64,000 nt of DNA from positions 1 to 64,000 of the forward strand of contig CALAGJ010000146.1 of the NCBI GenBank assembly GCA_937892395.1. The letters run 5' to 3'. Both the position numbers and the translations under genes were made by a program. Of this stretch, positions 9,598 through 15,011 are shown in pieces. The notes below the pieces were generated by a model that worked only from the letters and a program-made list of their open reading frames with translations, did no database searches and was not told the DNA's origin. The stretch is from an uncultured Parafilimonas sp. GTDB taxonomy: Bacteria; Bacteroidota; Bacteroidia; Chitinophagales; Chitinophagaceae. Within the stretch, counting starts at the first letter, position 1. Each line of letters starts with the position of its first letter.

Positions 9598-10698
9598 TTA
9601 TTTTGTTTCTACAAAAATTTGTTTCAACTGTTCCATTAAAGCACCATTACCACTTACACTTATGTTGCTGATTTTGTCTGCAATCTTTTCTACATATTCC
9701 ATCTCTGTTAGTTTCCAAAGCATTGCATTTTCTTCCATCAGTTTCGCTGTGTTTAATAAGCTACGTGTACTGGCAGTTTCCTCACGCCGCATAATGGTAT
9801 TTGCTTGAGCATTTTTTTCTGCAATCAACACTTTATTCAGGATATCTTTTACATCTCCCGGTAAAATAATATCCCGAATACCAAAGCCCAATACTTCAAC
9901 ACCAAGTAGTTCCGCTTTTAATTTCACTTGCTCCAGTACAAATGGTACAATAGCACCTTTTTTTTCCAACAGCTCATCAATGCTATATCCTGCTATGTAT
10001 TCTCGTAGGGCCAATTGAAAAGCAACATATAATTGTTTGTCATATTCTTTGTTTTTCAATATGGCTTTTTCAATATCTGCCACTCTGTATTGTGCCTGTG
10101 CATTGATACGCAGTGCAGCTTTGTCTTTTGTCAAAATTTCCTGACCATTTATTTCTAATTGCTGTATGCGGGTGTCCACTTTGGCTACTACTATTGCAGT
10201 GCTGTTTTTCCACCAGTAGTAGATACCGGCATGCAGTATTGCTTCAAATTTACCATCTACAAAAAGCAATGCTTTTTCGTGATTTTCTACAGCATAACTT
10301 CTGATATATGGTGCTATTAATTTGTGCTGGTATAAACTACGGTTTATGTTTTCTTCAATTGTAATAGTACTGATATCGGCATACACAAATTTATATTGTA
10401 TCATTCCTTTCCAGAATGCATATTGACCAGTGTTTAATACATTTTTCAGCAATCCGTTTTCGAATTGCAATGCCATAGCATTGTCCTTTACTGCTACAAT
10501 ATGCAAGGCATCTGCCAATGCTGTATCTTGTAGCAAGGTATTCATTTCTACTGCAGATACAAATGGTTTGTTTAATTCATACAATACTGCGGTCTCATTG
10601 AACCATAGTAAGTAGTTTCCTGCTCGTAGCATTTTTTTGTACACGCCTTTATTAAATACCAATGCTACTTGGTAGGCGTTTACTTGTAAATGTTTCAT
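9598..10698 (-). CDS. slipin / SPFH (band 7) family protein with repeated N-terminal extension
   Basis: A 366-residue SPFH-domain protein. The SPFH core lies around residues 170-295 (IQQLEINGQEILTKDKAALR through LGFGIRDIILPGDVKDIL), followed by a helical tail. Unlike membrane slipins it has no N-terminal hydrophobic anchor. Instead residues 11-163 hold three similar copies of a short unit, at about 11-32, 75-96 and 142-163, each of the form (V/M/K)AL-x-F-x-x-G-x(5)-L-x-x-G-x-Y-x-x-W. SPFH proteins form ring or cage oligomers. It lies directly upstream of rtcB; such pairs occur in other bacteria, and I infer it scaffolds or localises the ligase. Confidence 0.88.
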   Translation of the reverse strand: MKHLQVNAYQVALVFNKGVYKKMLRAGNYLLWFNETAVLYELNKPFVSAVEMNTLLQDTALADALHIVAVKDNAMALQFENGLLKNVLNTGQYAFWKGMIQYKFVYADISTITIEENINRSLYQHKLIAPYIRSYAVENHEKALLFVDGKFEAILHAGIYYWWKNSTAIVVAKVDTRIQQLEINGQEILTKDKAALRINAQAQYRVADIEKAILKNKEYDKQLYVAFQLALREYIAGYSIDELLEKKGAIVPFVLEQVKLKAELLGVEVLGFGIRDIILPGDVKDILNKVLIAEKNAQANTIMRREETASTRSLLNTAKLMEENAMLWKLTEMEYVEKIADKISNISVSGNGALMEQLKQIFVETK

Positions 10699-10763
10699 TG
10701 TTTTACATTTCTATCATTAAAAAATTTATTTAATTAAAAGCCCAGTTTACAATTTCCATTTTC

Positions 10764-10919
10764 TTATAGCGGAGCAATATTTTTGAAAGTGCATCTTGCT
10801 TCAGTTCCTTTATAAATTACAGTAAAAAAATCACTGATCTTTCTTATTGAAGTGAAATAATTTTCAAGATCATTCACATTGCCGCAGGCAGTAAAAAAAT
10901 TGTTTGCATCATTCTTCAT
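10764..10919 (-). CDS. small ORF (51 codons) between slipin and tRNA-like genes
   Basis: An open frame from ATG 10919 to TAA 10764 that would encode 51 residues, starting MKNDANNFFTACGN and ending FKNIAPL. It fills most of the gap between the two tRNA-like genes at 11.1 kb and the slipin start, on the same strand and 65 bases upstream of slipin. The composition (charged, Phe-rich, no signal peptide, no membrane segment) looks like a small soluble protein. I do not recognise it. It may be a real accessory peptide of the island or a chance frame in a leader. Confidence 0.45.
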   Translation of the reverse strand: MKNDANNFFTACGNVNDLENYFTSIRKISDFFTVIYKGTEARCTFKNIAPL

Positions 10920-11057
10920 AGTTTATTAAAACAGATGAATCATTTGCTTACCGGCAATAGTAACCGGGCTTTATTTTCACCATTTTTTAAGCAGTGGTGT
11001 ACTGCTGAACATCAAGCATCCATCTTGCTTTGCATTACCATTTTGCTACCCTAATTT

Positions 11058-11122
11058 TATCAGGGGCGGGATTCGAACCCGCATGATTCTCTGTTACTCT
11101 ATCCATCTGAGCTATCACTGAT
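11058..11122 (-). tRNA. tRNA-like gene lacking most of the anticodon arm
   Basis: On the minus strand a 7-base acceptor strand (ATCAGTG) pairs with CCCTGAT with one mismatch. The D-arm (GCTC, loop with GG, GAGT) and a perfect T-arm (GCGGG TTCGAAT CCCGC) are normal. Between D-arm and T-arm only about 13 bases remain instead of 21-22, so the anticodon loop and the 3' strand of its stem are missing. About 65 nt in total. No CCA is encoded. It cannot decode. It is either a decayed gene or a deliberate mini-tRNA. Confidence 0.55.
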
Positions 11123-11191
11123 GTGAATGGGAATCGAACCCATGACCTACAGGTTGTGGAGGAAACTGCATATTGATGCAACAGCATACAG
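11117..11191 (-). tRNA. degenerate tRNA-like gene (only the T-arm is convincing)
   Basis: A perfect T-arm, ATGGG TTCGATT CCCAT, lies at 11127-11143 on the minus strand, preceded by the tRNA-like variable-loop sequence AGGTC. A D-arm-like GCA...TGC hairpin can be drawn, but no regular 7-bp acceptor or anticodon stem. The 3' acceptor region runs into the 5' end of the next tRNA-like gene, so the two overlap by a few bases. The anticodon cannot be assigned. The 5' boundary is approximate. Confidence 0.35.
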
Positions 11192-11306
11192 GTAGCTACT
11201 GCTCCCGCACTGCGGTGTTTAAAATACACTTGCCAGGTTTGCTATCAACATACGGATTTCCTTCTTGCCATTGAGCAAGGTTTTGAGCTGAAATAATCAG
11301 CATATT

Positions 11307-12374
11307 TTAATTCATCAATACTTCTCTTCTAAAACCAAGCACTGCAGTTCTTTGCTGCGCCATTTCATCCTTTCCAGGATTTGCAATTTCTGCTATGGTC
11401 ATTGGTTTTGTAATTTTTTCGGCAAAACCGAAATGATTACTTAGCTGCTGAGCTTTTTCTATATTCAGTTTTCCAAACTCATATTTTGCTATCAATCTTC
11501 CCTTGCGAATCAGCGCACTATCCACCATTGTGAGGGGACTATTAAACGTGCAAATTAATTGTACATTCAGAAAATCTGCCAGTAATCCATCAGATAAATT
11601 TAAGAGATTTGAAACCGAAGCATTGTTGCTTATTTTTCTATCCATTAAAATATTTTCTGCATCTTCAATGATGAGTACACTGTTGGGATTATCAATCAAG
11701 AGTTGAATAAAATCCGGACTGGTAATATCACCTGCCACAGTGGGCGAAACAAACAGAATGCGTTTTTTAATTTTGCCAATCAAATAACGCAGATAAGTTG
11801 TTTTTCCTGTGCCAGGCAATCCATGTAGTAGCACAATACCTTTGTCTTTATCTTTCTTCAAACGCTTTGTAATTAATTCGTCCACTGCTTTAAAATCTTC
11901 GTTATAAAATAGACTGATATCTAATCTTGTTTTTTTAACTTCTATCTGCTTCAATTCAAAGCCATAATTTGTTCTACTGATCAAATTCATTTCAAGCGAC
12001 TTTCTCCGTTGAGGTTCTTTGAATTGCTGTACTGTATTGGTAATAGTGTTGATGAATTCCTGCTGGCTACCGTCATGATAAATTGCACAATAATATTTAT
12101 CAAATTCAAGCAGACATCCATTTTTCAACCGAAGGAAAGTTTCATCAAATGCGTATCCCTTTTTTGCTGTATCATAGCATCTGTAAGCATGTACCGATTC
12201 AATACAATCTGCAAACGCTTTATGCACAGCATGATATGCTTTTTCACCATCTATATTATTGATGAAATGTGCATTAGGCACTTTGCCATAGCAAAACATA
12301 TAAAGTGATTTACCACAGAGAAATCCATTTTTGAAAATGCTTTCTGCTGTAATAATTTTTTGTTGTATGTCCAT
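11307..12374 (-). CDS. AAA+ ATPase (BCS1-like), island member
   Basis: A 355-residue protein with an uncharacterised N-terminal domain (1-165) and one AAA+ module. Walker A is GLPGTGKT (185-192), Walker B VLIIED (233-238), sensor-1 asparagine in CTFN (278), and an arginine pair in RKGR follows. The spacing, and LNLSDGLL between Walker B and sensor 1, resemble BCS1-type AAA proteins. Such ATPases remodel proteins or ribonucleoproteins. It lies between two tRNA-like groups, 90 bases downstream of the RNase H-fold gene and on the same strand. Substrate is unknown; tRNA handling or control of the slipin/RtcB complex is an inference from position. Confidence 0.85.
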   Translation of the reverse strand: MDIQQKIITAESIFKNGFLCGKSLYMFCYGKVPNAHFINNIDGEKAYHAVHKAFADCIESVHAYRCYDTAKKGYAFDETFLRLKNGCLLEFDKYYCAIYHDGSQQEFINTITNTVQQFKEPQRRKSLEMNLISRTNYGFELKQIEVKKTRLDISLFYNEDFKAVDELITKRLKKDKDKGIVLLHGLPGTGKTTYLRYLIGKIKKRILFVSPTVAGDITSPDFIQLLIDNPNSVLIIEDAENILMDRKISNNASVSNLLNLSDGLLADFLNVQLICTFNSPLTMVDSALIRKGRLIAKYEFGKLNIEKAQQLSNHFGFAEKITKPMTIAEIANPGKDEMAQQRTAVLGFRREVLMN

Positions 12375-12463
12375 AAAAAAAATTTTCTTTTATTAATGAT
12401 TTCTAATATTTTTTTGTGTTTCTATAGATGCATAGATCGATTAGGTATTTTAATTTTTAATCG

Positions 12464-12952
12464 CTACTGCACCATTTTATTGGCACAACTGGAGCTTGCA
12501 AATGCTAGGGGTTTAGCCTTGAATTCAAAACCCATTCCCACTATGTAACCCATCGCTTCTTTTAAAGCATCATTGCTTTTAAAATTTGGATTGGTATTGA
12601 TGTCTGCATGCAGTTCCATATCCACACTATAGCGGCTGAATATGCTGCACAAAGGATAAGCCACTTCTATACTCTTTGCCACTTCTGTTAGCATCCTTTC
12701 TTTTATGCTCATCCTTTGAGTAGTGGACTCGTTGTGTATATACATAAATCCTCCTTTGCCTTTTCTTATCAGCACAATTACAGTGGCAAACTCAGTTTCA
12801 AGTCCTTTTACTTGGCTATCTGTACCAATACAAACTTTTATCTGATTGCCTTCAGCTATTTCCTTTGCAAGCCTCACTGTGATTTCCTCTGCAATAGTTG
12901 ATTTTACTGATACTCCAGTAAGGCTCAACCACTGCCGTTGTTCTGTTTTCAT
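12464..12952 (-). CDS. YkuK/DUF458-family RNase H-fold protein
   Basis: A 162-residue protein matching the YkuK (DUF458) family, which adopts an RNase H-like fold. Visible features are CIGTDSQVKG (first-strand Asp), SIKERMLTEVAKSIEVAYPL, the acidic VDMELHADINTNPNFKS, and the family C-terminus KPLAFASSSCANK. Whether it cleaves RNA is not established. Its start is only 28 bases downstream of the last tRNA-like gene of the main array, so it is likely in the same transcript. A nuclease or RNA-binding role in tRNA processing is inferred from this setting. Confidence 0.85.
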   Translation of the reverse strand: MKTEQRQWLSLTGVSVKSTIAEEITVRLAKEIAEGNQIKVCIGTDSQVKGLETEFATVIVLIRKGKGGFMYIHNESTTQRMSIKERMLTEVAKSIEVAYPLCSIFSRYSVDMELHADINTNPNFKSNDALKEAMGYIVGMGFEFKAKPLAFASSSCANKMVQ

Positions 12953-12980
12953 CTTCTTACATTTTACATTTTTACTCCTG

Positions 12981-13050
12981 CATGGGCTAAGAGATTTGAA
13001 CCTTTATAAATTGTTTTAGAGACAACAATGTACCATTGCCTCAAACCCAT
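12981..13050 (-). tRNA. tRNA-like gene, 8-base anticodon loop, short D-arm (Glu or Arg uncertain)
   Basis: Acceptor ATGGGTT / AGCCCAT pairs over 7 bp with G73. The T-arm has a TTCAAAT loop but only a weak stem. The anticodon arm is a 6-bp stem (ATTGTT/AACAAT) with an 8-base loop GTCTCTAA, so the anticodon cannot be placed safely: CTC (Glu) if U33 is the second base, TCT (Arg) or CTA in other registers. The D-arm is too short for a proper stem. Total 70 nt, no CCA. Confidence 0.6.
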
Positions 13051-13056
13051 AATGAG

Positions 13057-13129
13057 TGGTGCCCCAAGGAATTGAACCTTGATATCCGGTATTTCACTCC
13101 GGTGCATCTATCCATTCTGCCAAAGCACC
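13057..13129 (-). tRNA. tRNA-Phe(GAA)
   Basis: Full cloverleaf of 73 nt: acceptor GGTGCTT/GGGCACC with G-T pairs, D-arm with a 3-bp stem and GG in the loop, anticodon stem CCGG(A) with an A-A mismatch closing the loop GTGAAAT (anticodon GAA), T-arm CAAGG TTCAATT CCTTG, A73. No CCA encoded. Six bases separate it from the next tRNA-like gene. Confidence 0.8.
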
Positions 13130-13189
13130 ATATCTATTTTTTATGAGACAGTCATGAACTATTCATGCTGATTCATTCATTAATATTTG

Positions 13190-13263
13190 AGTCCTGCAGA
13201 AGATTCGAACTTCTTTATTCCGGGTTGCAGCCGGACGCATACTGCCATGTCTGCCAACAGGAC
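13190..13263 (-). tRNA. tRNA-Cys(GCA)
   Basis: Full cloverleaf of 74 nt: acceptor GTCCTGT/GCAGGAC, anticodon stem TCCGG/CCGGA with loop CTGCAAC (GCA), T-arm AGAAG TTCGAAT CTTCT. U73 is the cysteine identity discriminator. The D-arm has only a 3-bp stem and a large loop. No CCA encoded. Confidence 0.85.
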
Positions 13264-13271
13264 TTTTTGTG

Positions 13272-13343
13272 CGGATGAAAAAGGATTTGAACCTATAGCC
13301 TTTGGTTTAACAAACCATTGCTCTACCTTTGAGCTATTCATCC
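13272..13343 (-). tRNA. tRNA-Asn(GTT)
   Basis: Full cloverleaf of 72 nt: acceptor GGATGAA/TTCATCC, D-stem GCTC/GAGC, anticodon stem TGGT/ACCA with loop TTGTTAA (GTT), T-loop TTCAAAT, G73 as expected for Asn. The T-stem has one mismatch and the outer pair of the anticodon stem is A-A. No CCA encoded. Confidence 0.85.
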
Positions 13344-13422
13344 GAAAGATTGTTTTATTACAGATACCATTAATCATGCATAGCTTCATAAAATATGATA
13401 TCAACATAAGATTAAAATTTTG

Positions 13423-13498
13423 TTGGCCCGGTGAGACTCGAACTCACAACTCCCGGTGTAAAAGACCGATACTCTGAAACCAATTGAGTTACGAACCA
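13423..13498 (-). tRNA. tRNA-Lys(TTT)
   Basis: Full cloverleaf of 76 nt: acceptor TGGTTCG/CGGGCCA with two G-T pairs, D-stem ACTC/GAGT, anticodon stem TCGGT/ACCGG (one G-T pair) with loop CTTTTAC (TTT), T-arm GTGAG TTCGAGT CTCAC, A73. No CCA. Lys(UUU) is a known target of the PrrC anticodon nuclease family. Confidence 0.88.
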
Positions 13499-13640
13499 GT
13501 ATAACATGCTAAAAAGTATTTGGACGCTATCAAATTTTTTGGACATAATTTTTGGGCTTCGCCTCATGAATGATCTTTGTTTTATTATATCATATCAATT
13601 TGCATTTATATACTTTCATTTATTTTTTTCTACTCCATTG

Positions 13641-13713
13641 TAAGCCTGAACAGATTCGAACTGTTACTGAATAGTTTCTAAAACTATTGCCTCTGCCGTT
13701 GGGCTACAGACTC
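13641..13713 (-). tRNA. tRNA-like gene, anticodon TAG in a class I (short variable loop) frame
   Basis: Full cloverleaf of 73 nt: acceptor GAGTCTG/CAGGCTT, D-arm GCCC...AGGC, perfect anticodon stem ATAGT/ACTAT with loop TTTAGAA (TAG), T-arm AACAG TTCGAAT CTGTT, A73. TAG would read leucine CUA codons, yet leucine tRNAs in bacteria carry a long variable arm and this one has only five bases. Its amino-acid identity is therefore open. Confidence 0.8.
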
Positions 13714-13722
13714 GTGTAACTG

Positions 13723-13795
13723 TTGGCCTGATTGGATTTGAACCAATACTATTTTGCGTATAAGGCAACTGCTTTTACCATTAAGCTACAGACCA
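13723..13795 (-). tRNA. tRNA-Ile(TAT)-like
   Basis: Full cloverleaf of 73 nt: acceptor TGGTCTG/CAGGCCA, D-stem GCTT/AAGC, anticodon stem TTGC/GCAA with loop CTTATAC (TAT), T-arm ATTGG TTCAAAT CCAAT, A73. Bacteria usually read AUA with a lysidine-modified CAT anticodon; a genuine TAT anticodon is uncommon. No CCA encoded. Confidence 0.8.
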
Positions 13796-13803
13796 GTTTA
13801 TGC

Positions 13804-13876
13804 AGGCTTAAAGGGTTTGAAACCACATACCCACTACATATAGGTTGAAATATGCAAACCCATTTATCGCTAAGCC
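13804..13876 (-). tRNA. degenerate tRNA-like gene, anticodon unclear
   Basis: Size (73 nt) and position fit a tRNA, and GGCTTA pairs with TAAGCC at the ends. The central hairpin is CATAT/ATATG with an 8-base loop TTCAACCT, which could present CAA. The T-arm pairs poorly in every register, and GGGTTTG near the D-region can pair with CAAACCC near the T-region, giving a rival long-hairpin fold. It is either decayed or a non-decoding structure. Confidence 0.5.
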
Positions 13877-13882
13877 ATGACT

Positions 13883-13976
13883 GTACGGTTTTCAGATTTG
13901 AACTGAATTCGATCAAGCACTATTTACCTTTAAGAAATAAAGGGGAATGATCATGTTGCCATTACACCAAACCGTA
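13883..13976 (-). tRNA. tRNA-like gene with an enlarged anticodon arm (94 nt; possible Glu TTC)
   Basis: Acceptor TACGGTT/AACCGTA, D-arm GTGT...ACAT and T-arm TTCAG TTCAAAT CTGAA are all good. Where a 17-base anticodon arm should be, there is a GATCA/TGATC stem enclosing about 32 bases. Inside is a second hairpin that is itself a canonical 5-bp, 7-base anticodon arm (CCTTT ATTTCTT AAAGG, anticodon TTC). The gene is therefore about 21 nt longer than its neighbours, as if the arm were extended or interrupted by an insert. It starts 2 bases from the His tRNA. Confidence 0.65.
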
Positions 13977-13978
13977 TT

Positions 13979-14051
13979 GGTTGTCTCCGGGAATCGAACC
14001 CTGTTGTCCGCATGCACAGTGCGGTGCTTTACCAAATAAGCTAAAGACAAC
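13979..14051 (-). tRNA. tRNA-His(GTG)-like
   Basis: Cloverleaf of 73 nt: acceptor GTTGTCT/AGACAAC, D-stem GCTT/AAGC, anticodon stem CCGCA/TGCGG with loop CTGTGCA (GTG), T-loop TTCGATT with one mismatch in the stem. C73 is present as in histidine tRNAs, but the base before G1 is C, so the usual G-1 identity base does not seem to be encoded. No CCA. Confidence 0.8.
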
Positions 14052-14132
14052 GTATGAATATCAAGTCTGTAATTGAGTGTGCATACTCAGCTTCTGATTC
14101 AATAATGCAAAAATTTGTAACACCATATTCTG

Positions 14133-14204
14133 CGGTTCGTATGGGATTTGAACCCATAGCAGCAGATAGACAATCTGCCATGTTTGCCATTACACTAACG
14201 AACC
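14133..14204 (-). tRNA. tRNA-Asp(GTC)
   Basis: Full cloverleaf of 72 nt: perfect acceptor GGTTCGT/ACGAACC, D-arm GTGT...ACAT, anticodon stem GCAGA/TCTGC with loop TTGTCTA (GTC), perfect T-arm ATGGG TTCAAAT CCCAT, G73 as expected for Asp. No CCA encoded. Confidence 0.88.
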
Positions 14205-14283
14205 ATTGAACTATAATCGAACTGCAAATTCACTATTCTATAACTGATGAAAATGCTCTATTCATTTATACTTTAAATTGCTG

Positions 14284-14355
14284 TATAGCAGACAGGACTC
14301 GAACCTGTAGCCTCTCCGTTCCAGGCGGAGTATCCAACCATTGGAATGCTGCTAT
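14284..14355 (-). tRNA. tRNA-like gene, anticodon TGG (Pro?) with C33
   Basis: First tRNA-like gene of the array, 72 nt: perfect acceptor ATAGCAG/CTGCTAT, perfect anticodon stem CTCCG/CGGAG, perfect T-arm ACAGG TTCGAGT CCTGT, A73. The loop CCTGGAA puts TGG (Pro) at positions 34-36, but position 33 is C instead of the near-universal U, and position 8 is also C. The D-stem is only 3 bp. Decoding competence is doubtful. Confidence 0.75.
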
Positions 14356-14382
14356 ATTTTTTAAAAAACTTCTTTTATAAAT

Positions 14383-14406
14383 GTCCCCGCTGCAACTAAC
14401 GGGGAT
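14383..14406 (-). promoter_or_regulatory. hairpin directly upstream of the tRNA array, possible third attenuator
   Basis: TCCCCG and CGGGGA form a 6-bp inverted repeat. On the minus strand it follows a tiny frame (ATG 14444 to TAA 14409) encoding MIAKNIRCRRR, which ends just before the hairpin. A T-rich stretch follows only after about 20 bases, so termination is uncertain. It may be a processing or attenuation element for the array. Confidence 0.35.
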
Positions 14407-14497
14407 CACTTATCTCCTTCTGCACCTAATATTCTTTGCAATCATTTTGTATGTGAATGATTTGCTTGGAATACTTTTTAATACGAATTGAATACAA

Positions 14498-14524
14498 TAA
14501 AAAACCCGGTCTGTTTTGACCGGG
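14498..14524 (-). terminator. intrinsic terminator after leader ORF 2
   Basis: On the minus strand CCCGGTC pairs with GACCGGG (7 bp, 6-base loop) followed by six U residues. It lies 22 bases after the stop of the 52-codon leader ORF and upstream of the tRNA array. A GACCGG inside the ORF (14564-14569) can pair with the first arm and would disrupt the terminator. Confidence 0.75.
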
Positions 14525-14546
14525 CTTTTACTCATGCATAATGATT

Positions 14547-14705
14547 TTATGTATGTATATAAACCGGTCGTGTATGATGGAGATCATTTTTATTGCCTAT
14601 AAAAAATGCAATTGCTTTATGCTGTGCATAACAATAGCATCCGGGGTATGATTTTTGATCAAACCTGCTACTATTTAATTGTATATGTCGTAAGTAACTC
14701 AGCAT
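14547..14705 (-). CDS. candidate leader peptide 2 (52 codons)
   Basis: Open frame from ATG 14705 to TAA 14547, encoding a 52-residue peptide that begins MLSYLRHIQLNSSRF and contains a Tyr/Cys-rich centre, SYPGCYCYAQ. It shares the pattern H-I-x-L-N ... Y-x-x-C ... C-Y with leader ORF 1. It is followed by a strong terminator, and codons near its end can pair with the terminator's first arm. This is the layout of a translation-controlled attenuator. The peptide itself is not recognised. Confidence 0.5.
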   Translation of the reverse strand: MLSYLRHIQLNSSRFDQKSYPGCYCYAQHKAIAFFIGNKNDLHHTRPVYIHT

Positions 14706-14856
14706 TTTATTTTTTAATTTACTATAGATTCAAAATAATTATTTATACATAAAATTGGATTAATTTTTTTTGGATGATTTGAAAAATATATTTTCTCTTC
14801 ATCCTATTTTCATTCTAAACCAATTTGCTAAAACCTTTGCTATTGCTGCATTTAAA

Positions 14857-14881
14857 CAAAAACCCCGGCGTTTTGCCGGGG
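14857..14881 (-). terminator. intrinsic terminator after leader ORF 1
   Basis: On the minus strand CCCCGGC pairs with GCCGGGG (7 bp, 5-base loop) followed by five U residues. It begins 25 bases after the stop of the 29-codon leader ORF. TTGCCGGG within that ORF can form 8 bp with CCCGGCAA of the terminator, an alternative antiterminator pairing. Confidence 0.75.
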
Positions 14882-14906
14882 CTGTTATATGGAATGAGTT
14901 ATAAAC

Positions 14907-14996
14907 TTATTCTGTAAAATAACATGCCCGGCAATCAGTATAGTCCACTCTGGGACTAAACCAATTTAATGCGATATGTGATATTTGTTTATGCAT
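14907..14996 (-). CDS. candidate leader peptide 1 (29 codons)
   Basis: Open frame from ATG 14996 to TAA 14907, encoding MHKQISHIALNWFSP... and ending CRACYFTE. A promoter-like element lies just upstream and a perfect intrinsic terminator just downstream. The Cys-Arg-Ala codons hold the strand that can pair with the terminator. It resembles leader ORF 2 in the H-I-x-L-N motif and in the Tyr/Cys-rich second half. A regulatory role is inferred from this architecture. Confidence 0.5.
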   Translation of the reverse strand: MHKQISHIALNWFSPRVDYTDCRACYFTE

Positions 14997-15011
14997 TTTT
15001 TTATTGCTGTG

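Noticed and set aside
11035..11229. A 64-codon minus-strand frame
   Set aside because: It covers the two tRNA-like elements and their T-arms and has no coding-like composition.
12981..13050. A stop-codon suppressor tRNA (anticodon CTA) that would rescue the gene at 33965
   Set aside because: CTA fits only one of several registers of an 8-base loop, and two of the three stops are TAA, which CTA would not read.
13180..13477. Two overlapping open frames (75 and 96 residues) in the tRNA array
   Set aside because: They cross the Cys, Asn and Lys tRNA genes; their length is a by-product of tRNA sequence.
13883..13976. A group I intron in the tRNA-like gene
   Set aside because: The extra sequence is only about 21 nt, far too short for a self-splicing intron.
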